Source of the DNA: Thermotogota bacterium
GTDB lineage: Bacteria > Thermotogota > Thermotogae > Thermotogales > DSM-5069
DNA: 64,000 nt
Reading direction: 5' to 3'
NCBI GenBank assembly: GCA_029551145.1
Contig: JAKPGA010000069.1
Span: forward strand, 44,051-108,050
The notes below the pieces were generated by a model. That model was not told the origin of the DNA. It saw nothing but the letters and a program-made list of their open reading frames with translations, and did no database searches. Positions 44,947-53,949 of the stretch are shown here, piece by piece (position 1 is the first letter of the stretch; each line of letters opens with the position of its first letter). The position numbers were made by a program, and so were the translations under genes.

Positions 44947-46371
44947 CTAATGACAATCGCAGTGACCTGCCGAGAAGATCTCCCAGCCCATGTATTTCTC
45001 AAGTGCTTCTTTCACTGCTTCTTTGACGAGATTCTTGTTGACAGCCACGTGATGTTCAAATCCATACTGCGTGATTATTCTCAACAACTGTCTGAGATCT
45101 GGAATATGGGCGACACCGTACCCTCCAAAGGTCTTCGGATCGTCATCGGTGAATTCTCCCTCTGCTATGACACCAACTATTGTGCCCTGTGTGTCAAAGG
45201 AAGAAAGCCTCAGGAAAGTTGCCGGCCCTTTTGCCACTTTGCCCACACACGTGCCATAAGTATTTTCTTTTCCAACTGTGCCTGCGATAATTTGTTGATA
45301 AGACATCTTACACTTATCAAAGAAACAAATCGGGAAATTGCTACAGTGGAACATGATTGCCTTTTCAGGGTCGTTGCCATAGTTGTTATTCCAGTCCATC
45401 AAAGCAGACGGTGTTCCCGATGCAAGCTGCAGAACATACATCGACAACGCACCCATGACATCCATCTCACAGGCACTTGGAATTAATGATTCGGAGAACA
45501 TGCTCATCACAGCACATGGGACAATGCCATATATTGCCTCCAAGGCTGTCCAGCACTGAAAGGCAAGAGCCTTTATCTTGTTATTTTCTACCCACATTCT
45601 CATGGCTGCAGCCAAGCGTGCCATTTTCTCCAAGGCCTGTGCCGGTATTCCCTTAGGCTTGAATGTGTTTGTGAGTTTCTCGAGCTCGCGAGTAACCTCT
45701 TTTGATTTTGAATCAAAGGCATTGGCGAGTGCTATGATTTCGGAAAGATCTATAGTTTCAACACTTATGCCATACTGTTCCAATATCTTTTCACTGAACC
45801 GCACAGTATTGAAAGCAGCCGGTCTTGCTCCAATAGCTCCTATTTTGAGGTTTTTCAACCCTTTCACTATTCTGCACACTGCCAAGAATCGCTCGAGGTC
45901 TTGTTTGAATTCATTACTCTCTGGATCCTCTACATGCAACGTCGTGTCTGAAAAGTTGATGCCGTACTGTACAAGATTGTTGCAAAGAGAGATCTTCCCA
46001 CAGAAAGAATCTCTCCTACTCTCGACGCCAAGCTTTGTGAGATCATCGGCAAAGGCGTGGACCAAGACGGGGACATTCAATCCGGAGAGTCTTAACGCAG
46101 TTGCGGCTGATCGCTCATCGCCGAAATTTGGAAGAGTCACAATAATGCCATCAATTTCGTCGGCGTGATCTTTGAATAGCTCGGCGCACTTTTCCGCGTC
46201 CTGAAGGCTTTCAACCGCTCCATATTTCGTATCCTGCGTCGAAAGCGCTATTACCTTTATCCCCATCCCTTCAAGGACGGAAATCATACGCCTGCGTCCT
46301 TCCTCCACCAACGAACCGGGGAAAAAACCTCTGTTACCAACTACCAAACCGATATTCATTTGCTTATTCAT
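44947..46371 (-). CDS. FucI/AraA-family sugar isomerase
   Basis: A 474-residue member of the L-fucose/L-arabinose isomerase superfamily (COG2407-like). N-terminal 'IGLVVGNRGFFPGSLVEEG', middle 'KIGAIGARPAAFNTVRFSE', metal-site region 'FQCWTALEAIYGIVPCAVMS' and 'IPSACEMDVMGALSMYVL', and His in 'FHCSNFP'. Not the classical AraA I recall from T. maritima, so the aldose (arabinose, fucose or other) is open; neighbours favour L-arabinose. The C-terminal 'GHCDCH' is an unusual Cys/His-rich end. ATG 7 nt after AGGAGGG. Confidence 0.82.
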   Translation of the reverse strand: MNKQMNIGLVVGNRGFFPGSLVEEGRRRMISVLEGMGIKVIALSTQDTKYGAVESLQDAEKCAELFKDHADEIDGIIVTLPNFGDERSAATALRLSGLNVPVLVHAFADDLTKLGVESRRDSFCGKISLCNNLVQYGINFSDTTLHVEDPESNEFKQDLERFLAVCRIVKGLKNLKIGAIGARPAAFNTVRFSEKILEQYGISVETIDLSEIIALANAFDSKSKEVTRELEKLTNTFKPKGIPAQALEKMARLAAAMRMWVENNKIKALAFQCWTALEAIYGIVPCAVMSMFSESLIPSACEMDVMGALSMYVLQLASGTPSALMDWNNNYGNDPEKAIMFHCSNFPICFFDKCKMSYQQIIAGTVGKENTYGTCVGKVAKGPATFLRLSSFDTQGTIVGVIAEGEFTDDDPKTFGGYGVAHIPDLRQLLRIITQYGFEHHVAVNKNLVKEAVKEALEKYMGWEIFSAGHCDCH

Positions 46372-46398
46372 TAGTAATCCCTCCTGTAGTTGTTGTTT

Positions 46399-46428
46399 AC
46401 TATACTCTTATCTGTTTCAAAAAGCCAA
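46399..46428 (-). promoter_or_regulatory. promoter candidate for the isomerase-kinase pair
   Basis: Minus strand TTGGCT, 18 nt, TATAGT, ending 28 nt before the isomerase ATG in a 197-bp gap (46372-46568). It could let the two genes be expressed apart from the upstream transporter-GH51 unit. I see no strong terminator after the GH51 gene. Confidence 0.4.
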
Positions 46429-46568
46429 TATATTCATCTTTGACAACTGTGAGCACAAATCTCCATTCCTAATATCACTAACACCTAAGTTATATTTTAA
46501 GACACAAATCATCTCAAACTTCCTTTTGAATGCTTTCAAAACAAAAAAGTTCTATCTCTGAAAAGACT

Positions 46569-48023
46569 TCAACGGTCAGTTAATTCAATTTCGACCACTG
46601 TACAGGAAAATGGTTTCATCACGATTTTGAACTCCGTACCCACAGTTACTGGTTCACTACAGATATCCACAGTATTTGGTTTATCAATAGTATTTGTTGA
46701 GCTCACGTCTGGTCCACTAAGAGTATAGGCAACTGCCTTTTTGCTTGCCAAACCTTCTATTCGAATTGGAATCGATATTTCTTCTTTCTTGTAGTTGACT
46801 ACCGTGACAAAAAGTTTCTTCCCATCTTGGGAGACTGTTGCCACTGCGTCCATGTAGGGTACATTAGAGATAGAAAACGGCATTCTGCTGAAGAACATGG
46901 TACCTGTCATATCATAAGTTTCAGTTTCCAAATGCGTTTGTACCAGTTTTTCGCCGGAGTGATTTACAATCAGTTCAAAAGCTTTGTATACCGGTGTGAG
47001 ATACAGGCCATTCTTTTCAGTGTGTATTGCGCCGAGGGCATTAACCAACTGGGCAAGATTTGCTATCGGCACGATATCGCTCATCCTCTGAAGCAGAATT
47101 AGTACGCCACAAGCGAATATTCCGTCTTTCAGGTTGTAAGGTTCTTCCAGTTTGTTGTCCATTACTCTGTGCCATACATTCCATTCGTCGAGAACAATCT
47201 TTATTCCTTTCTTGGCCACACTGCTCATATCTATCAGTTTCTTAACTCCTACGAGTCTCTCCTTGAGCAAATAGACAGTGGAAACCGTTTCATAATAGTC
47301 CTCCGAACCAGTGTAGAAGTGATAAGATATGTAATCCATGACATCGCCTGCGGTATTTAGGACCCGTAGATTCCAATCAGGATCATCACAACCGACCGCG
47401 ATAGTTTTTATAGACGGATCCAAGACCTTCATCCATTTTGCGTATTCTCTGGATTTTCTGGCATATTCATCTGCGGTCATGTGACCAACTTGCCATTCAC
47501 CGTACATTTCGTTTCCAATTCCCCAGAACTTCACGTTGTATGGTTCTGGATGACCATGTTGTCTTCGCAGTTTGGCGTAATACGTATTCCCGTTGCTGTT
47601 GCAATACTCCAACCAATGCAGCGTTTCGTCTAAATCTCCGGTGCCCATATTCGTGCACAGGTATGGTTCTGCCCCGATTTCATTGCAGTATTCAATGAAT
47701 TCATCTGTTCCAAATCTGTTGGTTTCTTCCTGTTGCCAAGCAAGATCGAATCTTGTGGGCCTTTCATCCTTAGGTCCAATACCATCTTTCCAATGATAAT
47801 TGGACACGAAATTGCCACCTGGCCACCTCAGGATAGGAACTTTGATCTTCTTGACAGCATCGAGTACATCCCTTCTGAAACCTCTCTGGTCAGAAAGAGG
47901 AGAATTCTCCTCGTATAAGCCACCATAAATGCACCTTCCAAGATGTTCTGTGAAATGTCCATAGATGTATTTGCTAATCGTCATCAGAACTTTTCTTGGG
48001 TTAACATAGATACTGAATGCCAT
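46569..48023 (-). CDS. abfA: alpha-L-arabinofuranosidase, GH51
   Basis: Removes alpha-L-arabinofuranosyl residues from arabinan or arabinoxylan oligosaccharides. The 484-residue protein opens 'SKYIYGHFTEHLGRCIYGGLYEE', includes 'VPILRWPGGNFVSNYHWKDGIGP', the acid/base Glu of 'FWGIGNEMYGEW' and the nucleophile Glu of 'IVLDEWNVW', with a C-terminal beta-sandwich. No signal peptide, so it acts on imported oligosaccharides. It follows the Opp-type transporter genes by 47 nt and precedes isomerase and kinase, a linear arabinose route. Confidence 0.95.
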   Translation of the reverse strand: MAFSIYVNPRKVLMTISKYIYGHFTEHLGRCIYGGLYEENSPLSDQRGFRRDVLDAVKKIKVPILRWPGGNFVSNYHWKDGIGPKDERPTRFDLAWQQEETNRFGTDEFIEYCNEIGAEPYLCTNMGTGDLDETLHWLEYCNSNGNTYYAKLRRQHGHPEPYNVKFWGIGNEMYGEWQVGHMTADEYARKSREYAKWMKVLDPSIKTIAVGCDDPDWNLRVLNTAGDVMDYISYHFYTGSEDYYETVSTVYLLKERLVGVKKLIDMSSVAKKGIKIVLDEWNVWHRVMDNKLEEPYNLKDGIFACGVLILLQRMSDIVPIANLAQLVNALGAIHTEKNGLYLTPVYKAFELIVNHSGEKLVQTHLETETYDMTGTMFFSRMPFSISNVPYMDAVATVSQDGKKLFVTVVNYKKEEISIPIRIEGLASKKAVAYTLSGPDVSSTNTIDKPNTVDICSEPVTVGTEFKIVMKPFSCTVVEIELTDR

Positions 48024-48070
48024 AATAAATCATCCCTTTCAACCGAAATTCATCGGTGTTTTCTCACCTA

Positions 48071-49036
48071 TCATTTGTAAAGCCAGCATGCAACTTCGTG
48101 CCTACCAGACCCAACCTTGATCATATTTGGTCTGGAGTTCTCGCATGTATCAGTTTTGTTGGGACATCTTGAATGAAACCTACAACCTGATGGAGGATTT
48201 ATCAAGCTAACTACCGCACCGGGTATAGGTTTTTTCTCGGTTTTGTCACCTATTCTGGGAATAGAAGAAAGGAGGAATTTAGTATATGGATGCAAAGGCT
48301 TAGAAAACACCTCGTCGACAGGACCATACTCGACGATACATCCACAATACATCACAGCCACAGAACTTGCCAAACCAGGTATCAAAGATATATCGTGCGT
48401 GATGAAAACAAAACTGATCTGCTTTGACAGATGAAGAAAACTGAGAAGCCACAAAATATCTCGCTGAGTCACAACATCAAGAGCGGATGTGGGTTCGTCA
48501 GCGATTATCATCCGAGGATTCAAAAAGGTTGCCAACGCCATTACAACTCTCTGTTTCATACCTCCCGAGAGTTCGAAAGGGTACATTCCCAAAACTTGTT
48601 CTGACAGATTAACCAATTTCAAATGATTCTCAACATCTTTGATTTCGAATGGTACGTTGTGCGATGACAGAAGGTCACGAAAGATCTGGCCCACCTTTCT
48701 TATGGGATTCAAGGCACTCAATGAGCCTTGTGGAATGTATGAAATCTTTTTCCACCATGCCTTTGGCAAGGTATTCTGAACAGGAGAAATCTCGAATTCA
48801 CTGTCATCAAAAGCATAGTGCACGCTCCCAGAGACTATCGATAGCACAGGATCTAAAGCTCCGTATAGCACCTTGGCGAGAGTGGTTTTTCCACACCCTG
48901 ATTCACCCACTATAGCCAGAAAATCATGTTCCTCTATCTCAAAAGACACGCCATCTACAGCTCTAATGTTCTTGGGAAGTCCATTCTGTTCAACCGTATA
49001 GTATGCTCTCAGATCATTCACTCTCATATGAGTCAT
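48071..49036 (-). CDS. Opp/Dpp-type ABC ATPase (OppD-like)
   Basis: ATP-binding subunit of 321 residues. Walker A 'LAIVGESGCGKTTLAKVL', signature 'FELSGGMKQRVVMALA', Walker B 'PRMIIADEPTSALD', and the C-terminal oligopeptide-type FeS/Cys segment 'GCRFHSRCPNKTDTC'. ATG 49036 is 7 nt after GGGGAGG and overlaps the permease stop. Works with OppF encoded at the other end of the transporter set. Confidence 0.92.
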   Translation of the reverse strand: MTHMRVNDLRAYYTVEQNGLPKNIRAVDGVSFEIEEHDFLAIVGESGCGKTTLAKVLYGALDPVLSIVSGSVHYAFDDSEFEISPVQNTLPKAWWKKISYIPQGSLSALNPIRKVGQIFRDLLSSHNVPFEIKDVENHLKLVNLSEQVLGMYPFELSGGMKQRVVMALATFLNPRMIIADEPTSALDVVTQRDILWLLSFLHLSKQISFVFITHDISLIPGLASSVAVMYCGCIVEYGPVDEVFSKPLHPYTKFLLSSIPRIGDKTEKKPIPGAVVSLINPPSGCRFHSRCPNKTDTCENSRPNMIKVGSGRHEVACWLYK

Positions 49037-49908
49037 CGGCTGACCTCCCCAGCATTAACAGTTCTCAAACGTGGATTTATGAAAGATGTGATACTGGTGA
49101 AAAGGAGATACAGAGAGGTGAAAAGCAGAACGATAAAGATTATCGGGAACAATATCCACCACCACGCACCGGTAACCATTGCCTGTTGCTGTATAGCCCA
49201 ATAGGTTACAGTTCCCATGGTTGGAATATCCAGAGGTGATAATCCCAGAATAGATAGAGTTATCTCCAAACCCAGGGACCAGAGCATGTTGTTTATCGTA
49301 GTCGCAAGTACGATAGGCAATATATGAGGAAAATACTCGGAGAAGATCAAGCCAAAAATGCCCCTTCCGGAAAACACAGCGGTCACAGTGTATTTTTGCT
49401 CTCTCAAACTCAGCACCTGGGATCTTATCAACCTTGCATCCCAAGGCCAACCAAACAATGCCAGAACTATTGCCAACGTGGAAAAGCTCATGCTGCGTGC
49501 GATAAGGCGCAAGAAAACCAGTATGGGAAAGATTGGAAGAACAACAAATGTATCACAGAAAAGCATCAATGCATTATCAACCAGCCCCCCACCTTTGTAT
49601 CCAGCAATCACACCTATGACTATCGCCAATACGCGAGACAAAAGCGCAACTTCCAGACCGAATATCAACGAATTCTTCAAGGCAAAGGTAAGCAACCAGA
49701 AAAGGTCTTGGCCTCTGCCGTTTGTTCCAAAGAAATGTTTTAAGGAAGGAGGACGACTTATGGGTGCATAGTAACTTGAACGGGGGTCATAAGGTGAAAA
49801 AAAAGACAGTACTACAAAAGCCAGCAGAAATGCGAGCGTAATTATGGCAAACCTGAATCTCATATCATTTTTGAACATCTTCTTGAAAGCGTTTATAAAC
49901 GAATTCAT
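49033..49908 (-). CDS. Opp/Dpp-type ABC permease (OppC-like)
   Basis: Membrane subunit of 291 residues with about six spans. The N-terminal OppC region ('FFSPYDPRSSYYAPISRPPSLKHFFGTNGRGQDLF') precedes the transmembrane core, with the coupling segment 'LFGWPWDARLIRSQVLSLREQKY'. It partners with the OppB-like permease upstream. Confidence 0.9.
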   Translation of the reverse strand: MNSFINAFKKMFKNDMRFRFAIITLAFLLAFVVLSFFSPYDPRSSYYAPISRPPSLKHFFGTNGRGQDLFWLLTFALKNSLIFGLEVALLSRVLAIVIGVIAGYKGGGLVDNALMLFCDTFVVLPIFPILVFLRLIARSMSFSTLAIVLALFGWPWDARLIRSQVLSLREQKYTVTAVFSGRGIFGLIFSEYFPHILPIVLATTINNMLWSLGLEITLSILGLSPLDIPTMGTVTYWAIQQQAMVTGAWWWILFPIIFIVLLFTSLYLLFTSITSFINPRLRTVNAGEVSR

Positions 49909-49944
49909 CCTGTTTGATCTCCTTCCTGTCGGAACAATTTCTTT

Positions 49945-50973
49945 TCACCCAGATACGTATTGAATTCTGGGGTCAATGAAGGGCAACAAAAGATCAACGA
50001 ACAAGGTTGCAAAGGCTACAGCTACGATCGAAAACAAAGTCGTTCCCATCACCAAGTTGTAGTCTGACTGCATTATGGCTGTATAAATCAAAGTCCCTAA
50101 GCCGGGATAATTGAAGACAATTTCGGTTATTATCGTGCCGTTGAAAATAAATCCGAGTTGCAGAGCTAATCCCGTTAATTGCGCAGGCATGGCAAGCCTT
50201 ATGACATAGCTTCTGAGTATGATTGAGTCTCTCAGTCCCATCTGATGTGCAAAAGTCACAAAATACTCGCTTGTAATGTTCGATACAAGGTTCCGCATAT
50301 TCAAAAACCATGCTCCTATGCCAATAATTATCAGTGAGAGTGCCGGTAGAAAACCGTATTTTACAACGCTCTTGACAAAAGTCCAACTCAACGTTGGTGT
50401 TAATCCAATCTGGTATGCACCGCCCGTTGGAAACCAATGCAGCACGTAGGCAAACAGTATCAACAGTAATAAAGCGAGAATATAGTACGGGATAGGTCTC
50501 ACAGCGTTGGAGATTATTTCGAGAACTCGCACCCACAATCCTTTGTTTCTGTAACCAGCAATTCCACCAAGAACCGTTCCGAAAACCCAAGATATCAGTG
50601 CCGTCAGTGCAAGTAATCCAACGGTCCACGGGAGGGATCGAGCTATAAGCGTCATAACAGGCGTTGGGAAGGATGCGAAAGAAGGTCCTAAGTTCCCTTT
50701 CAACAATTCTTTCCAAAACGTTGTGTACTGTTTCAAAAGCGATCCTTCCAGACCATACAGTTTCAGCAGCGCCTGTTTCATTTTCTCAATGCTATCGGCT
50801 GGCAGGTAAGCCCCCGACATCTGCAACCGCCTGATTGCCATTTCTGCAGGATTTGCACCCGGAACCAGCCGAGGAATCAAAAAGATAATCGAGACGCCTA
50901 TGAAGATGACGAGCAAACTTATTAGCAATCTTGTTATGAAGTACCTTACAATGAATCTCAGAAAATCTTTCAC
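49945..50973 (-). CDS. Opp/Dpp-type ABC permease (OppB-like)
   Basis: Membrane subunit of 342 residues. Opens with the OppB form 'FITRLLISLLVIFIGVSIIFLIPRLVPG'; 'MRNLVSNITSEYFVTFAHQMGL' is the coupling helix region. GTG start 5 nt after GGGAGGAG. Lies 72 nt after the binding-protein gene. Confidence 0.9.
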   Translation of the reverse strand: MKDFLRFIVRYFITRLLISLLVIFIGVSIIFLIPRLVPGANPAEMAIRRLQMSGAYLPADSIEKMKQALLKLYGLEGSLLKQYTTFWKELLKGNLGPSFASFPTPVMTLIARSLPWTVGLLALTALISWVFGTVLGGIAGYRNKGLWVRVLEIISNAVRPIPYYILALLLLILFAYVLHWFPTGGAYQIGLTPTLSWTFVKSVVKYGFLPALSLIIIGIGAWFLNMRNLVSNITSEYFVTFAHQMGLRDSIILRSYVIRLAMPAQLTGLALQLGFIFNGTIITEIVFNYPGLGTLIYTAIMQSDYNLVMGTTLFSIVAVAFATLFVDLLLPFIDPRIQYVSG

Positions 50974-51045
50974 ACAATCTCCTCCCGTGGACTTTTAAGG
51001 AGTTACCAATTATCTAATCACAGTTTAGCGATGCAGTTCTCATGG

Positions 51046-52959
51046 TCACTTTCTTCCAGTTGGTTGCAGCTTTATGAACATGAATCTCGTATTTCCCCAG
51101 TTTGGTACAGGATCTGTGTAAGGATCTTGTGCCGTTGGATAGCCAGTCCAATAGTATCCGTCGCAAACTGTGAACACGTTATATGAAAAGACAGGAATTA
51201 TGGGCATGTCTTCTACACAGGTTTTTATGTATTCCAAGCCCAGATCGATCATTTTATCAGTGTCCTTGAAGAAGTCTGTCTGTCTCAACGCATCTATGAT
51301 TTTGTCGATTTTCTCGCTCTTATACCTCATTGGGTTCTTGGCGACAACGGTCTGACCGGTTGGTCTGTAATAATCGGAATGCCAGGACTCGAGGAACCAG
51401 AACAGATCAGGATGTCCACCCCACGTTTCGATACACCATGCCCAGTAGATCGTATCCTTATCTTCTCCGTAATTCATCCTTGTCCACAGCATTGAAGATT
51501 CTACTGCTTCTATTTGGGCATCTATTCCGAATTTCCGCCACTGCTCAGCAACTGCAGCTGCTGCTCTCGTCATGACAGATCTGGTTGCAGCCTCACAGAG
51601 TATGGAGATCTTCCATGGTTTACCGTCTGGCAACAACCACTTTCCTTTTTCTTTCTTGAACCCTACACTCTTCAGAAGCTTTTCAGCTACATCGGGTGAA
51701 TACTTCCACCAACCGTAACCGACCATCTTCCTGATCTCTGCGGGATCGTCCGGCACTTTATAACCATAGGCATACTTGACCGCATCAGCTATCTTTGTTG
51801 GTATCGTTGGATCGTATGGTTTGAATGTCTCAGAACCAATCTTGATTGTAAAGTCTTTTAGCCATGGTTCTATCTTGTCAAAATACCACTCCGGGTCTTT
51901 ACCTGTTGGTGGAACGTGAATTGGTGATATTGTCGCGCAACCATTGTAGGATTGCAGCACAACTTGGACGATATCGATGGCGAGCGTCAGAGCCCAGCGA
52001 ACTTCTTTCAAATTGTATGGGAATTGTTCGTGATTCATGATCAGAGACGGCAAAGTAGGATCTGGATGTGCCCATGGCCAACCATCGAACCAGGTGACAC
52101 AGTATGGGTTATTTTGATGCAGAGTTATTGCTCCCTCGGGTGGTAAGTCGTGGATTATATCAAGTTGATGTGCCATCTGATCCATAACCTTTTTCTCGGG
52201 AGACGCGAGACCTTTGTACAAAACGAATTTTGGACCAGGTTTCTTGCCGAATGCAACGCCAAGATCTGACCTTTCCCAATCCTGTCTCAGTTCCCATAAG
52301 AACCAGTAACCGTTTGGATCGTATGACTTCAAGACATATGGGCCAGTTCCCACTGGTGGATAAAACTCGTATGCAACGGGATCTTCAACTTTTTCAAAGA
52401 TATGCTTTGGCATGATATAACATGCAGACCATCTCACAGTAAAGATCGTATGAAACCTTCCGTTTGGCTTAACAAGTTTGAACACAACAGTATAATCGTC
52501 GACCTTTTTCACTTCCTGAACATTGACCTGCATGTACGCGCCCCATGTCATCTCGGGGTGATTCTTCAAGGTTTCAACGGTGAATATTAAATCATCTGCC
52601 GTAAATGGTACTCCGTCGCTCCAATAGATCCCTTTTCTCAATTTCACCGTCATCTCAGTCTTGTTGTCATTATACAAAGGTGCATCAGCCGCCAACAGAT
52701 TGATCCATGGTTCCCCTTCAATACCAGCATCGGGGTCGATGTACCACAGGGCTCCCAAGCACAGTTGCTGAATACCTGTCGACCAACTTGAAACTCCGCC
52801 TCCCCAGAGATTAAACCTGGTAGGATTCAGAGAACGTCCAGTTGGATCCTCAATGATGATAACTTCATTACGAGGAACACCAGGAAGAACTTCTTCTGCA
52901 AAACCGATTATCCCCGCGATTGTCAGAACTACCAGAACTACCCACTTGAGATACCTCAT
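51046..52959 (-). CDS. Opp-family substrate-binding protein, probably oligosaccharide-specific
   Basis: Receptor of 637 residues with a signal segment cut before 'EEVLPGVPRNEVIIIEDPTGR'. SBP family 5 features are present ('VKLRKGIYWSDGVPFTADDLIFTVE'). In Thermotoga several Opp-type receptors bind glucan, xylan or mannan oligosaccharides rather than peptides; the C-terminus 'DGYYWTGYPTAQDPYTDPVPNWGN' resembles those by memory. With GH51 in the same unit, arabino-oligosaccharides are the best guess. Peptide or glycopeptide binding cannot be excluded. Confidence 0.85.
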   Translation of the reverse strand: MRYLKWVVLVVLTIAGIIGFAEEVLPGVPRNEVIIIEDPTGRSLNPTRFNLWGGGVSSWSTGIQQLCLGALWYIDPDAGIEGEPWINLLAADAPLYNDNKTEMTVKLRKGIYWSDGVPFTADDLIFTVETLKNHPEMTWGAYMQVNVQEVKKVDDYTVVFKLVKPNGRFHTIFTVRWSACYIMPKHIFEKVEDPVAYEFYPPVGTGPYVLKSYDPNGYWFLWELRQDWERSDLGVAFGKKPGPKFVLYKGLASPEKKVMDQMAHQLDIIHDLPPEGAITLHQNNPYCVTWFDGWPWAHPDPTLPSLIMNHEQFPYNLKEVRWALTLAIDIVQVVLQSYNGCATISPIHVPPTGKDPEWYFDKIEPWLKDFTIKIGSETFKPYDPTIPTKIADAVKYAYGYKVPDDPAEIRKMVGYGWWKYSPDVAEKLLKSVGFKKEKGKWLLPDGKPWKISILCEAATRSVMTRAAAAVAEQWRKFGIDAQIEAVESSMLWTRMNYGEDKDTIYWAWCIETWGGHPDLFWFLESWHSDYYRPTGQTVVAKNPMRYKSEKIDKIIDALRQTDFFKDTDKMIDLGLEYIKTCVEDMPIIPVFSYNVFTVCDGYYWTGYPTAQDPYTDPVPNWGNTRFMFIKLQPTGRK

Positions 52960-52983
52960 ACCTACATCCCTCCCTTAGAAAGG

Positions 52984-53949
52984 TTATTGATAAAGCCAGC
53001 ACCTAACTGCAACGCCATCAGCTGTGATGTTAGGTGGGGCCTCTTTTTCACATATGCCTTTCTTGTGGGAACATCTGAAAACGAACTTGCAGAGATCTTC
53101 TGAGTATTCTGGTGAAGATTCCACACCTCGACTAACCGGGCCGGGCATTTTCTGTCTTGCTGTGTCCAGTAAATCAGGAACAGATTCTTTCAGTAATTTC
53201 GTATAGGGATGCAATGGAGATGTCAGAACCTTGTCTGCTGGTCCCGATTCAACGATGCTGCCCTTGAGAATCACCGCTATATAGTCACTTATGTAATAAG
53301 CGGTGGCAAGGTCATGAGTTATGTAAAAAACATGAAGTAGTCTTTCATCACGCAGTTTTCGGAAAAGATTCAGGATCGATATTCTCAAAGAAACATCCAG
53401 CATCGAAACAGGTTCATCGGCCACAAGGATTTTGGGATTCACCAATAGAGACCTGGCTATCGACAATCTTTGCAACTGTCCACCGGACAGTTCGTGTGGA
53501 TACCTTCCTTTGATGTCTTCAACTGTCAAGCCAACTGAGCCAAGGGATTCTTCAAGCAAAGAGTAGTTGCCAACCTTTTTCCCAGAGTTTGCTATTTTCT
53601 TTAGCATTATTTGGAAGTATCCCTCTAATTTCTTCAAAGGGTTGAACGTTTCAAAAGGATCTTGGAAGACGGGTTGAATCTGCTTTATGAACTCCGATCT
53701 CGGGTAACTCTCTATGTTCCTACCCATGAACCAAATGGTACCCTTGGTCGGCTTGATAATTCGCAATAGAAGGTTTGCGATCGTGGTCTTTCCGCTGCCA
53801 CTCTCTCCGACTAACGTAAAAACAATAGGATCGCTCTCTATTTTGAAATTCGCATCCCAGACAGCGTGTATTTTATTTGTTGAGAAAAGATGTCCAAGGC
53901 GAAAGGTCTTGTGTACTCCCTCAAAGTGCAGTAGAACATTACTCACCAC
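52984..53949 (-). CDS. Opp/Dpp-type ABC ATPase (OppF-like)
   Basis: Second ATPase (321 residues). Walker A 'FTLVGESGSGKTTIANLL', Q-loop 'QPVFQDPFETFNP', signature 'HELSGGQLQRLSIARSL', Walker B 'PKILVADEPVSMLD', and the C-terminal Cys segment ending in 'RCWLYQ'. The track begins in non-coding DNA; I use GTG 53949, 6 nt after GGGGGG, with GTG 53946 as the alternative. It is the first gene of the transporter-GH51-isomerase-kinase unit. Confidence 0.9.
   Translation of the reverse strand: MVSNVLLHFEGVHKTFRLGHLFSTNKIHAVWDANFKIESDPIVFTLVGESGSGKTTIANLLLRIIKPTKGTIWFMGRNIESYPRSEFIKQIQPVFQDPFETFNPLKKLEGYFQIMLKKIANSGKKVGNYSLLEESLGSVGLTVEDIKGRYPHELSGGQLQRLSIARSLLVNPKILVADEPVSMLDVSLRISILNLFRKLRDERLLHVFYITHDLATAYYISDYIAVILKGSIVESGPADKVLTSPLHPYTKLLKESVPDLLDTARQKMPGPVSRGVESSPEYSEDLCKFVFRCSHKKGICEKEAPPNITADGVAVRCWLYQ

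Noticed and set aside
48071-53949. Naming the Opp-type system a peptide importer.
   Set aside because: In Thermotoga many such systems carry oligosaccharides and this unit includes GH51; peptide or glycopeptide transport remains open and is noted in the entry.
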